The translations under genes were made by a program, and so were the position numbers. A stretch of DNA of 64,000 nucleotides from Labia minor (taxonomy: Eukaryota; Arthropoda; Insecta; Dermaptera; Spongiphoridae): positions 59,998,528 through 60,062,527 of the forward strand of contig OY720345.1 of assembly GCA_963082975.1 (NCBI GenBank), in the 5' to 3' direction. Each line of letters begins with the position of its first letter. Within the stretch, counting starts at the first letter, position 1. Positions 13,801 through 28,590 of the stretch are shown in pieces. The notes under the pieces are model-generated. The model saw only the letters and a program-made list of their open reading frames with translations. It was not told the origin of the DNA and made no database searches.

Positions 13801-15208
13801 ATATTTTTACTGTTGGAATTATGGGACCTATAGGGGTTGGACCAATTGGAAATATTAAAAATGTTGTAACACGATTTAATGCCTTGGCTCCTCCCAAAAA
13901 TATTCAAATTTCATCTGACAAACATAATGATACAATTATGCATATTTCTTGGTTCCCGTCTTGTCAAATGAATTTAGATCAAGTTTCATATATGGTATGT
14001 ACAAAATTTTAACACCTATTAAATATAAATAGCATTTAAATTAATTAGAGAATTAAATTTTTAGATAAATGTTCGTGAATTGAATTTAAACTTGAACATG
14101 TCAACAACATTAAAAGCAAGGCCTTTTATTGGTAAATACACTCACTGGTTTGAAATTCAAAAAGGTGGACACTATGCAGTTTCTATTTCAACGAATATGC
14201 CTGGAGCGAACAAATCTGAAGAAGTAATCTGGGCAGCTCCACCTCTTCCAGTCCCTGAAGAAGTAGAGTTATTACCTGAAATAAATGGAAGTCTCATTAT
14301 TTACTGGAAAGAAATTAAACTTGAAATTAATAAAAAGTAAAAATGAAAAATATTTCATTGTTTATCATTAAATTTATTAATTTTTTAATAACTTTATTCT
14401 AGGTATGCTTATGTTATTGTAATTTCTGAAGGAAACGTTTTAAATGTATCCAATTCTAAAGAATTTATTACAAATTCTCCTCCCTTTATATTTAATGATG
14501 TTAAACCTGATATGACGTATTCCGTAGCAGTTGGTTTACGTACAGCAGATGGTTATCGGTCAGCTCTTTCTGGCGCAGAATCCCGTAGAATTGATAAAGG
14601 CACATATCTGTTTTATTATTATATTATTATTATTATTATTAATATTATCATTAAATTAACAATTTTTTTTACAGAAAATTGGCTAAGTGGAATAACTACC
14701 TCAAATCTTGTATCAGTCGCAGTTCCAGTGATCCTAGTCGTAATAGCATTAGCGGCTGCACTTGGATTCTTCGTTATAAGGCATAGAAGACTTCAACATA
14801 ACTTTGCCTCATTTGCTAACAGTCATTATGATACAAGAAGTGGTGCTGCTACTTTTGGTGGCGGAGATGGCTTAGGTAATTATATCTTTCATAACTAAAA
14901 AATTTCAAAAAATGTTATTAACAATTAAACCAATAGCAAAATAATTAATTTATTTTATTACTTTTTATAATAATTAAAAAATACCAAGTTATAAAGATAA
15001 ATGTTATTTTAAATGACTTTATAGACAAATATTTCTGCTCTATATAAGCAAATTTTATTTCTTAATGGTTTATTTTAAAATTTATATAACATTTTAAAAT
15101 AATCTAATATTATTTTATCATCTAATCATTATTCTTTTCTTTTTAGAAGAAGAAGATTCTCCTGTAATTCGTGGTTTTAGTGATGATGAACCATTAGTTA
15201 TAGCATAA
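4807..15208 (+). CDS. SORL1: Sortilin-related receptor SorLA (SORL1 ortholog), 3' part, 27 exons
   Basis: Type I endosomal/TGN sorting receptor; in animals it moves cargo between Golgi, endosomes and surface with retromer and GGA adaptors. Exons: 4807-4968, 5157-5435, 5507-5757, 5843-6044, 6202-6430, 6516-6743, 6807-6999, 7114-7323, 7408-7585, 7647-7882, 7966-8191, 8337-8489, 8553-8739, 8819-9058, 9144-9284, 9497-9765, 9909-10110, 10175-10536, 10653-10935, 12443-12657, 13034-13379, 13442-13594, 13738-13994, 14065-14336, 14403-14599, 14675-14875, 15147-15208. All phases join, giving 1977 residues. Domains by fragment residue: VPS10 (1-450, N-terminus missing), 10CC (450-584), YWTD propeller (585-849; YWAD, FWTD, YWAD), EGF-like (850-911), nine LDLa repeats with CDGxxDCxDGSDE motifs (912-1316; human has 11), six FnIII (1317-1890), TM (1902-1925), 52-residue tail with FANSHY (1937-1942), acidic cluster and DDEPLVIA end. 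Human SORL1 is 2214 residues, so roughly 240 residues lie upstream. One intron is GC-AG. Confidence 0.95.
10936..12442 (+). other. SORL1 intron enlarged by a retroelement fossil
   Basis: This intron separates the first and second FnIII domains. At 1.5 kb it is far longer than its neighbours (mostly under 400 bp). Nearly all the excess is the minus-strand LTR-retrotransposon remnant at about 11196-12320. The remaining flanks are plain AT-rich intron with a normal GT donor and a TTTTTCAG acceptor, so the insertion need not disturb splicing. Confidence 0.75.
11196..12320 (-). mobile_element. LTR retrotransposon fossil (Ty3/gypsy-like), gag remnant and LTR parts
   Basis: Broken, heavily deleted minus-strand element. 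Seen: an LTR-like stretch from about 12320 down to about 11826; a leader holding two near-copies of a tRNA-primer-binding-like motif (TGGAGGCTCAGCCGGGAT, close to the proline-type site of gammaretroviruses); the start of a gag-like frame near 11720; and at 11196-11238 a short piece repeating the LTR end found at 11822-11868. No protease, reverse transcriptase or integrase remains. The two LTR-end pieces differ at several positions, which suggests an old insertion. The outer boundary near 12320 is approximate. Confidence 0.6.
14600..14674 (+). other. SORL1: GC-AG intron in SORL1, 75 nt, retainable in frame
   Basis: The exon ends ATT GAT AAA G and the next base pair is GC, not GT, at 14600-14601. 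The acceptor is TTTTTTTTACAG at 14674. Splicing here joins the last FnIII domain to the NWLSG stretch before the membrane helix, as in other SorLA proteins. I see no usable GT donor nearby. The 75-nt intron is a multiple of three and has no in-frame stop, so retention would add 25 mostly Ile/Tyr/Phe residues just outside the membrane helix. Confidence 0.7.
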
Positions 15209-15637
15209 GATGTAACGAGTCCTAAAACATATTTTTAAACACTGTGATAAATGTAATTCCGCACTCTTCAAAATATTTTTTTAATCTTAAATTCCTTGAC
15301 CAAAAGTAATCTTAATATTTCTATCTAATTTATTTGTTCTCTTTTAATTTTATAGAATATAAATTAATAGTAAATTTATTCAAATATTTTTTTCTTGAGA
15401 TTTAATTAATTTATGCGGAAATATGAATGGTATTCCAAAGAGTTAATGCTTTAAAAATAAACGAGAATGTACAGATAATTTAGTCGATTTCTTAATCCAT
15501 TCTAGTTATTTTATTAGTCATATGTACATATATAAAAATAAATCTAAATATATCTATACTTGTCAAATTTTGACATCAAAATCATTTTTTTAATAATGAT
15601 TATTCCTAAATAAAAGACAAAAATCTTTAGTTTATTT
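15209..15637. other. 3' UTR region between convergent SORL1 and ZnT1 genes
   Basis: Only 429 bp separate the two stop codons. AATAAA signals for SORL1 lie at 15456-15461, 15537-15542 and 15609-15614. A TTTATT (AATAAA on the minus strand) lies at 15510-15515 for the zinc transporter. If these are used, the two transcripts overlap tail-to-tail. Confidence 0.55.
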
Positions 15638-17155
15638 TTATTCAAATGAAAATAATTCTGGATGTTGAAATCGTCCACAACATGTATAATGTATACAAGG
15701 ATTACTTGATTTTGGGCAATCAAGTAAACATTCTTTTAAATTTTCTTCTGCAAATTCGGAGTAGATTGAAGAGAATTCTGGTTGAACTGTAGTTAAGTGA
15801 ATGCCTTCTTTCTCAAAGAAATGTTTTACCTGAAAAATGACGAACAAATATATTTGCGTGTTTATGTATTATTTCAATTTATTAAAATATTTATATAGAA
15901 ATGAGTTTTTGTTTTTTGAAAAATGTGTTTGTTTAAAAGTGAAAATAAATTTAGTTTTAGATTAGAGCTTCTATTTCTTCTAAAGGTTGTAACAGATCTC
16001 AAATTTATTTTTTAATAAATCCTGTAAAAAATACCTTGAGTATCTGATAATATTAAACAGAATCGTATTATGAGTTTTTTTTATTTTAATATATTATTAA
16101 TAATTTTTATTAAATAAAATTATTGATGAATTTTTCTTTTCTTTTTTTAATTATAATTTAATGTATAATAAAATGTTTAAAATAACTAAAAACCTTGTCT
16201 TTTATTCCAAGATAAATATCAAGACTTTCACAAAGTATATGAACCGTAGCAATTATTCGATTTCCAGCCAATTGCCAGATATGGAATTCGTGTATAGATT
16301 TGATTCCAGATATTTCTTTAACTAACCTTTCCTAAAAAAAACGAACTACTTGAATAAAGAAAGAAAATGAAAGTATCGATAAGATTATACCTTTAAATCA
16401 TTAATTGCCAAATGTACTGGAACTGATTGAAGTAAGATATAAGCAGATTGTCTATAAATGGGCCACATTGTATAAAGTATAATAAAAATTAATAAAATTG
16501 CAAATAAAGGATCAATTAATTCACTGTACCTATTATCAAGTAATAAAATAAATATGCCCACCAAAACAACCATTAAAGATCCTATTGCATCTGAAACAAT
16601 TACAAAAAATAATGATGTACACCCTTCGGTTATCGAACTATCATTATTATTATTATCAATTCCAGTTTCAACAGTGTTTATTTTGCAAGTTGGTAGCCAC
16701 TGAGTAACATGATAATGAGAATGTCCTTCATGAGACAAAGTTTTATTTTTATTTAGTCCGTGGAATAATATTAATTCGAAAATATTGAAAATCAAACCCA
16801 ATGTCCCAGCTCCCAGTAAAAGTACTGGACATTTTTTTGATGATCCCATTAGAATTTCGCGAATACAATGTAATATATTGGTAAAGCATGAGGCAGTAAA
16901 AAAAACACAATTTACAAATGTTCCCAGTGTTTCGGCACGAGCAAAACCGAAAGTACTTCTGGTCCACTTAAGTGTGGACATTCTATAAGAAATGGTTGCT
17001 ACCCAGACTGCAGAGAGGTCACTGAGCATATGGAAGCTCTCAATAATCAAAGTTCTACTATTTGTATAATATCCAACAATTACTTCCATGATAACCATGA
17101 AACTCATACAAAAAATAAAAAATATAAGAGTTTTCTTGCCTGGGCTACAATCCAT
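15638..17155 (-). CDS. SLC30A1: ZnT1-like zinc efflux transporter (SLC30A1), three exons
   Basis: Cation-diffusion-facilitator exporter that moves Zn2+ out of the cytosol, at the plasma membrane for ZnT1. Exons (minus strand): 17155-16391, 16331-16194, 15829-15638. Joined, they give 364 residues with GT-AG borders. The first ATG in frame is at 17155 (MDCSPGKK); upstream in frame is only a GTG. Six predicted membrane helices; TM2 holds ESFHMLSD (H42, D46); a short loop HEGHSHYH (142-149) replaces the long His-rich loop of human ZnT1. TM5 reads VIVSDAIGS, so position 185 is Val where ZnT1 has His of HxxxD, while D189 is kept. The C-terminal domain carries FHIWQLAGNRIIATVH and TTVQPEF, very close to human ZnT1, then a Cys-rich end (CLLDCP..CIHYTCC). 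Human ZnT1 is longer (about 500 residues). Identity as ZnT1 type is firm; true metal specificity is open. Confidence 0.92.
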
Positions 17156-18404
17156 TTCCCTCCCCAAACCCACCCCCTCGAATTTTGAATATTATTTATT
17201 TTATGAAATTTATGTTATGTAAATAGTTTCTAAGGAACTTAAAAAATTGTAATAAACAATTTATATTTTTAGAAGTATATACTAAATGTTTGATTTGATT
17301 TATTATATATATACATATTATTACAATGTATTTCCGGGTTATTTTCACGTTTAACAATTTGTATGCATTTGTTTTAAATTAATAACTAATAGATTATTTT
17401 TATATCTTTTATAACAAAATAAAACAAAAAATTCTACCTATATTTAAAGTTTTTTTATTTAGCATTTTAAATATTTTCCTTCTTTACCCCAATTTATTTA
17501 ATTTATTAAAAACTATAAAACTAGGTATATGAAAGCTTATATTCTATATAATTATCCTTATTATTCTATATATTAATTTTATATAATTAAGTCATTATAC
17601 TAAATTTATATTTATCTCGTCTTTATTATGTTTGATAGAATTTAATTAGTCTTCCCCCTCTTCTCTCAGAGATATTGAATTTTATATTGTAGATATATTT
17701 GAAGTATATTCATTGTTTTAATTATATTCTTTGGAATAATTAAAATATGTTTATTGATTTTCCTTCAGTATTATTGCTAAATAATTTGTATATAATTTAA
17801 TTAAGAAAATATACATTTTTTTCAACTTTATATTTATAATTATCTTTATTATATATCTATATAAAGAGAGATATAGAAAAAATTTTGAATATAGAATATT
17901 GAAATTTTATAATACGTTAATTAACTTTCAAATATAAATGAAATTATTTTTTTTATTTTCAAGCACCTTTATTTATATTATCTCTATCAACTGATTTAAT
18001 AATTTCCAATTAAATGTAATGTTTTTTAGACTTATCTTTTGCTGATAAAATTAATGTTGAAATAAGATTATTTTTTTTTTTTTGCTTATTTTTTTAAATA
18101 AAAAAAAATAAATAATCTATATCACAACATATAATTAATTCATATATGATAATATAAAAGTTAAAAAATTTTAGTGTTAAAATTTCTCGAAAATTTTTTT
18201 TTCTAATCCTCTTATATTTCTATTTATATACATTGCTAAAATTAATTGCCATAAAGAAAGCGTCCTCTTGTGACTACGCGGTGGGGAGGGAAGAGAGAGT
18301 GCCGTCTTCATTTGTGAGTAGAGGCGAGAGCAGGCGAGAGGCTACGGATACGAGAGTTACCCACTCAGCCGTCTCTGCCGTCTCCTCCGCTTGAGATCTT
18401 CAAG
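17156..18404. promoter_or_regulatory. Shared upstream region of divergent ZnT1 and PP1-beta genes
   Basis: About 1.25 kb lies between the two start codons, which point away from each other. Most is very AT-rich with poly-T and TATA-like runs. The last 150 bp before the phosphatase start are GC-rich. No ORF or known repeat was seen. Both promoters must lie here unless a leader intron sits further away. A bidirectional promoter is possible but not shown. Confidence 0.5.
18262..18404 (+). promoter_or_regulatory. GC-rich promoter / 5' UTR of the PP1-beta gene
   Basis: A sharp GC-rich block in otherwise ~75-80% AT sequence, rich in GAGAG and CGTC/CTCC motifs, ends directly at the CAAGATGGC start context of the phosphatase. 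It is most simply the core promoter with the 5' leader. GAGA-like repeats (GGGAAGAGAGAG at about 18288) could bind GAGA-type factors, which is inference. Confidence 0.55.
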
Positions 18405-21952
<3,548 letters not shown>

Positions 21953-22360
21953 TCATTTTATCACCCAGGGGTATTTATTTCTAAATTAATAATATTTAAA
22001 ATTATATATATTTATATATATATCTATATATAGATATAGATATATATAAATATATATAAAGAGCCTTCTCTATTTTCTATTGCCATATTTAATGTTAATA
22101 ATATGTCCTAGCGTGAGACTACTAACTGCTGTAATTTTATTTTATTTTTTTGTTAAATCTGTTTTAAATTTTTTAATTGTGAAATGGCACTAAAATGACT
22201 GATTAAATTCATCAATTTTAAATTTGTTTATTTAAGTCTAGTGAGTGAAAGATTTACATGTTTTAAATATGTTCCCAAAATAAAAATTTAAAATACTTTC
22301 TAATTCCAAAAGCATTTATTTGTTTCTATTTCCTTTATTTTCATTTCTTCAATAAATTAT
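21953..22360 (+). other. PP1-beta 3' UTR with an AT hairpin
   Basis: Sequence from the TAG stop to the second AATAAA at 22351. At about 21998-22058 there is an almost perfect AT inverted repeat with a stem of over 20 bp around CTATATATAGATATAG, which would form a long hairpin in the mRNA. It may only be degenerate TA-microsatellite sequence. Confidence 0.5.
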
Positions 22361-25279
22361 AATATATATTTAGATGATAATAAACAATTTCATTCATTTC
22401 TTGTAAATAAATGTTATCATAAATATTCACTAGCACCTTGCTTATTTGCTAAGCCACCAAAAAACGAGCCATGACATGCGGATAATTATCTGTCTTTCTC
22501 ATATCTCAGCATTAAAATTACTAAAATTTTCATAAAAATAAATATATTTATAAAGAATTAGACTGTTATTATTCTAAAATTTTAATTATTAACTTACAAT
22601 TTTAACTTAAGTTTTATAACAATCTATTTGTGTTAAATAAATAATATATAGTATTCTATAAAATAAATTATTATTTTTCTCTTAGTAGAAGGTACTATAT
22701 ATTATTTATTTTATAAATGAATTATTTCCTGTACAATTTGATAAATATAATTTAATATTTAAATCATCATTTAAAGCGTATAATTGTTTCACGTTTTAAT
22801 TTATTTTTATTCTTGAGGCAATGGTTTATTAGATGTAATCTAATTTTTTAAAACATTGTTTAAATAAAAAAAGTTATAATTTAAATTTATTGTTGAAAAC
22901 TTGTTCTAAGATGTTCATGTTTATAGCTAGAGTAATTTGATTACAGATAAATAAATTATTATTCATATATTTTAAATATATTTTTCCCAATATTTATAAG
23001 AAAAGTTAAAAAGATATTTTTAAAATTTATAAATATATATATATTTATTCAATATTTCATTGATTGTAGTTATCCTCTAAGATGAACTTAAAAATATATC
23101 TGTAAAGATAATCATGTTTATTATTTATTCCCTTTCATTATCCTTTTTCAATTTAATTATTTCTTTTTCAGTGTTTACTTAATCAATATATTTATTTAAT
23201 GAATAAATTATTCTTAAATAAATACAAAAATAAAATAATTATCTTGGGTTGTATTATTTAAACAAATGTTACATCGATATTTCTCAAATCCTTATTGAAA
23301 CAAACTACAAATATTTTTAATATCCTTAAATTTAAACAATTTCTCTATATAAATAATTTTATATACATTTTAATATTCCATAAAGAAAAAAATATTCCTA
23401 TCTTTTGATTTGAATTCATATCATTAAATTCTTTGAACAACTAAGTTCTAAATTATATCACGAGAGGGCGGTACATAAATTGCCATGACGGATGCACAAA
23501 TAAAACATATTTGAATGCATTCATTGATGAAATTTATTAAAATATATAAAAACGGTTTATAATGATCGGACCAACTCTAATAGTAAGTATGCAAAGATGA
23601 AATTTTATCCTAATAATTAAATAAATTAAATATTCTAAATATCTTTGATTACAATAAATCAGATTCTTCTAAATAAAAAATTTAATTTATTGTTAAAAAA
23701 ATTCTGGCATTGTGAAATAAAATATTTCTAATCTAAACTTGTTAATATATAATGAAAGAGATGGTAGTCCTAAGAGGGGAAGGGGTCTATGAATGAGCAA
23801 TAACTTAATTTTTTGAGAATTTATGCAAAATTAAGACAACATTTAAATATGTGATTTCTTATATAATTTTGAATTGTTTAGGATTATTTAATTGAATTGC
23901 AATAAGGAACAATTTCAATTGTTTCTTTTAATTTGAATTAATATAGAAGATTGAATTTCTAAAATTTTAAATTTAATTTTAAGATTTATTTATTTTTTGA
24001 ATAATTATTGTGATAATATATTAAGAATATGTATATAATTATAAAAATGCAATAAATACTTGTTGATTGATCGAGATAAATATTTAAATTTTAGATTTAT
24101 ATAAAATAAAATTGATTTTTAACTAATGATCGTTGTATATGTGAACAATCTAGAATTTATTTTTAAAATACATTTTTTTAAAAATAAATTTTAAATGTAT
24201 TACTAATTATTGTAATGTCTCAAATGAAATTCGACCCCAACGGATTCTTTGATGAAAGAGACCTCAGTAGATCTGATATCACCACCCTATAATGAAATGT
24301 TTAATATCTTCCTTCACAATTGGAAAAGCAGAAAGAAAGATTTGAGAGAAATGTGTGTGTGCTTTCAAAAGGATAGTATATATATAATTCACAAGGCGTG
24401 AGCATCCATGGTAGTGATCAGACAAATGTTACAAAAATTTCTGGTCAAGACATTCCACGATGTTTCTTGGTTCACCCAATCTCATTTTTGTGAAAATATT
24501 TGAATTCAAAATTTTTTTCAATAATTTGAAAATTTTGATACTACTTCATTCAAAATATTATAATAAATTTCATAAATTTATTTATTTTATGAATTTATGA
24601 ATAGAAGATCAAGTGCACAGAAATGTAATATTATATCATACCTTATATATTAATATATTGTCTTTCGAATCTTGAAAAGTATTCACATATAAAGTTTCAG
24701 CTTTATTTTGAGTTAAAGAATTAATTTGAATGGCGCTCATTTTTGAGCAAAATAATTTTAATTTGTTAAATAAATAATTAAAATGAATATTAGAGGGCTT
24801 AAATATAAAAAGATATCAATACCACAACATTAAAATGATTCAAAATAGCTTATTAATATGTCTTAAAAAACATTATCTATACATATATATTATTAAATAA
24901 ATAATTATGATCTTTTAGACGACTCGTTGTACTGATCATACATCTCCTCCCCGCTTAGGAGGCAATCGACTTGATTGGCGCTTTGTAGAACGTCCAAAAG
25001 ATAGAGGATTTTTTTAGATTATTTAATATTATTTAAATATTTAATTAATTTTAAATGATAATTAAAGAAATAGTATAAATATTATTTCTATTAAATTATA
25101 TTTTTTATAAAAAAATCTAATAATTTAATTTAAATGATGATTGAAAGCATTTTTCAAACTGGAAGGCGCGACAAATTTAAGAGAAATATAATATTTTATT
25201 CATAATATAACATTAATAAATATAAATATATAAATTTATTTTTCAATTTTGATAATCGTTACATATAAATTAAAAAAAT
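22361..25279. other. Intergenic AT-rich DNA, nothing recognised
   Basis: No ORF above 60 codons and no clear transposon ends. Short GC-richer patches occur at about 22435-22510, 24230-24480 and 24915-25010. None translates into a recognisable protein. Confidence 0.5.
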
Positions 25280-25914
25280 CTGGACTGTGTCTCCACTCTC
25301 TCTCAACTATCTCGCAAATTTGAATTGGATTAAATAACATATTATATTTAAATTAAATTAAATTAATTAAATTATAAATTAAAATTAATAAATAATATTT
25401 ATTGAACCAGCGCGTGTTTGGCTCTTAGTTGATAGCACCACGTCACGTGCTGGCGCATGATTTGCAGTGTTAAAAAATTAATTCCGGTACTTTCAGAGAT
25501 TCAATCAATCTGAAATTCTATATATAGCAGTTTTATACAATTTTTAATCCTGTGATAGTTTTTATCATATCTTTATTTCCACGGTCAGTTTAGAGGAAAA
25601 AAAATCAAAACGTGATATGTAATGACCCTCTTCCGAATGAGCTACATTTCTCAAAAGTTGATAGAAAACTACGAATTTTAGATAATGCCTTTATACCAAA
25701 TTTCATTATTCTAGCTCAAACCTTTTTTACGTATTCTTGTTTACATACACACTCGTATATACTCACACACACATACATACATACATACACACAGACATTT
25801 TCCTCAACCTTATTGAAAATGACTCAGGAACCTTCAAAATGTATAAAAACACCAAAATTTCGATATCGAAAATTTTCGTGATCGCAATACTATCACTGGC
25901 GAGATTGTAAAAAT
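25280..25914 (+). mobile_element. Family A inverted-repeat element, copy A2
   Basis: About 635 bp, near full length. It starts at TGTGTCTCCACTCTC and ends at TCACTGGCGAGATTGTAAAA. The CA/CATA microsatellite in the right half is expanded. A 90-codon ORF inside (25612-25881) is chance coding through the repeat. It is followed within about 60 bp by two hAT-type elements, so the spot has taken several insertions. Confidence 0.75.
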
Positions 25915-25974
25915 GTATAGCCAACCATTTTCTCATTAATTTTTATTATATTAGAGGAGAGAGATCCTATATAG

Positions 25975-26596
25975 CAGGGGTCGGCAACCTTTTTCGGATG
26001 GCGGGCCATTTTCAAAATAATTTTTTTTATGCGGGCCGCACATTCAAATATAACTTACATAGTGCTTTTATATCATATACAAGTATAAATATTATTAAAA
26101 GATTATAGAAAAAAGTACTTTTTATTGACAAAATTTATCAATTCTTAAATAAAAACATACGATTCCAATTACATACTTATAAATATAATAAAATAATATA
26201 ATAATGAAATAAATATTATAATAAAAGAACAAGAATGTTAGAAAACAAAAATAATACAGTTTGTAACAGGAAAAAGGAAAATACAATTTCAATTACAAAA
26301 ATACATTATTATGTGAATATAAAATATCTTTCATTTTATTCATTCATTAAGGTTCAATGCGATGTTTGTTCTTGAATATTGTTGGATAATTCATTTACGT
26401 CCGGTTGTGTTTGGGATACTGAGATCCTCAACAAGTTTTGTAAATTTGTACTTCTGTTCGTATACATTATTGCCACCGGCCACATTTCGGCACGTTCTGT
26501 TGATTTTTTCAAAATTATATTAATGCTTTGGGGGGGCCGCACAAACAGGCGAAAAGGGCCGCATGCGGCCCGCGGGCCGCAGGTTGCCGACCCCTG
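25975..26596. mobile_element. Non-autonomous hAT-type element with 8-bp target duplication
   Basis: 622 bp. Inverted ends are CAGGGGTCGGCAACCTTTTT on the left and AGGTTGCCGACCCCTG on the right. The same 8 bp, CTATATAG, lie directly outside both ends (25967-25974 and 26597-26604). 8-bp duplications and CAGGG..CCCTG ends are hallmarks of the hAT superfamily. The interior carries CG-rich blocks (GCGGGCCGC) near both ends but no transposase frame. Confidence 0.9.
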
Positions 26597-26605
26597 CTAT
26601 ATAGT

Positions 26606-26951
26606 AGTGATTCTCAACCTGAGCGATCGACATCTTAAAGGGGGCGATTAATTGACTATCTTAGTTATTTTTGGGGGGTGATAAGTTATTTTTTTGGGGC
26701 GAAATCATTTTCAACTCTAAAAAAAGGTTAGATGATTTTGCGAACAGGCTTTTAAACATTTCCGCTTTTTTTCAATATGGTTCTAAAAAAAAAGATTTCG
26801 ATTTTTCAATATGGCTCTAAGTATCACCAAGTGCCCCTACCTTATATTAGGGATTATCATGCAACTTTTATCTGTTAAAATTTATAGGGGGGCGAATAAT
26901 GAAGCCGGCCTGACGAAGTGGGCGTTTGGTCCAAAAAGGTTGAGAACCACT
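26606..26951. mobile_element. Second hAT-type MITE directly abutting the first
   Basis: 346 bp with ends AGTGATTCTCAACCT and AGGTTGAGAACCACT, which are inverse complements apart from one base. The flanks TATATAGT and TATATATA match at 6 of 8 positions, consistent with an aged hAT 8-bp duplication. It starts one base after the target duplication of the neighbouring hAT element. No coding sequence. Confidence 0.75.
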
Positions 26952-27844
26952 TATATATAGGATTACGAGAGGTATAACATTAAGTTATCAAACCTCTGGG
27001 TATATGAAATTAAGTATAATAAAAATTATTTTTTTGGAATTTCTAGAATTAATTCTAAAAGGGGTATGGGTGGGTTTTCTGAATTTAAAGAGTCAACAGA
27101 TAAACAGTACGGGTAGTTTCGAAATTTAAGGATGAAACGTCAACAAGCTAAAAATGTTTAAAAATAAAAATTAAACGTCCATTTAAGTTTTAAAGTTACG
27201 GACATTTTCGGATAATTTCAACCTTCTTTTAAATATACAGTTATTATTGATTTTTGTCACAATTTATTATTCTATTATCTATTATTCTATTATAATACTA
27301 CCTAGAAAGTAACCAAGAGTTAAAAAATATTTTCGCGAGATTCAACTTTTAACTAATTTTGATTTTCTAACTTTGATTATCTTAATATTTAGAGAAATTT
27401 ATAATAAACCAAAATGGCAAATTATAATTTTTTTATTTATTAAAGCTTTTGTGGTTATTTTGATAATTATTAAGAGAATTTTTATTAAAAGACCACATTA
27501 TTTGTATAAAATTATTTATTAAATTAAAATAATTGTGTACAACGTTTCAACTGCTTATTCTGCAGTCGTTTTCAAGTAACCGTACGCTTGCTCCGATTCA
27601 AGCGGACTGATGCATGTTGGGACACGTCACCTCTTATATAGGCAGTGATATTGGCGCCAATTTTTGGCTCCAATTTTTGCCGCCAATTCTTAATCTCAAC
27701 ATGAAGTCAGCAGCAATTGTCAAAGCAAGCGTTTACAATCAGGAAGTATGATAGTGCATTATGTCTCTATAAAAAAGATAGTAAATTATTTCTATAATCA
27801 AGATATATACATAAATACACATTAGATTAATTATATTTCATTCA
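26952..27844. other. Intergenic DNA with a hairpin motif
   Basis: AT-rich. At 27536-27720 there is a GC-richer block beginning with an ACGTTTCAACTGC..GCAGTCG stem-loop and containing TATATAGGCAG and TTGGCGCCAA. This could be part of a decayed retroelement, but no protein remains and I do not assign a family. The rest holds nothing recognised. Confidence 0.4.
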
Positions 27845-28590
27845 AATACATAAAATCAATTTTAGAAGATTAATATTTTTTTGTTTTATTCAATTTGCAA
27901 ATTTTCGTATAACTTCATCTTTTCTATTTCTCTTGTTATATTAAATCAATTAATCAAATTAAAATTCCACTAAAAAGAATAAAATAATATAAATATAAAA
28001 AAAAATTTATAAAATAACGTTTTTCGAATGGACTAAAAAGAATAAAATAATTTTTCTATAAGCCTGACAAAGTTTATGGATGAATTGCTTCATATTCAAC
28101 TGAGAAGATTTTAGTTTTCATTTGATTTCTATGCAATTAACTTCCTTTATAGAGCTATCATATATATATATAATATATTAATATATATATATATACCACA
28201 CTAAAACACTTCATTAACTAACACTATTTTTTCAAATATAATCAACGATTTTGGATTTGATTGATAATATGTAAATGTAATAAAAATTCTTTTAAATTGT
28301 GATACATACTTTGATATAAGTATATTACAGTGATAAATAATAAAATATTAATTTCTTAGCTCTTAAACTATCAATTTTATTGCACGATAAAAAAAATTTG
28401 TCAGTTTTTGTGTTTAATAAAATTTTTATTATTACAAAAATTTGACTTGAATTTTCTTATAAATAAATAAAACCAAATGCGCCCAACGTTTTTCGTTGAA
28501 TATGAAGCAATTCATCCATAAATTTTGTCAGGCTTATAGAAAAATTATTTTATTCTTTTTAGTCCATTGGAAAAACGTTATTTTATAACA
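27845..28590. repeat. Foldback-like repeat F, copy F1 (arms of ~110 bp)
   Basis: Two arms of about 100-115 bp in inverted orientation, 28006-28110 and 28480-28590. The left arm runs TTTATAAAATAACG, then TGGACTAAAAAGAAT, to GCTTCATATTCAAC; the right arm is its reverse complement. The middle is about 370 bp and non-coding. A second copy lies at 53757-54845, where similarity extends left of the arms to about 53757 (here to about 27845). The transposition mechanism is unknown. Confidence 0.75.

Noticed and set aside
25612-25881. 90-codon ORF as a gene
   Set aside because: It runs through the repeat body and CA microsatellite of family A copy A2. Similar chance frames occur in other copies.
26354-26651. 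ORFs on both strands at 26.4-26.6 kb
   Set aside because: They lie within the hAT-type MITE and read through its terminal repeat; no protein motif.
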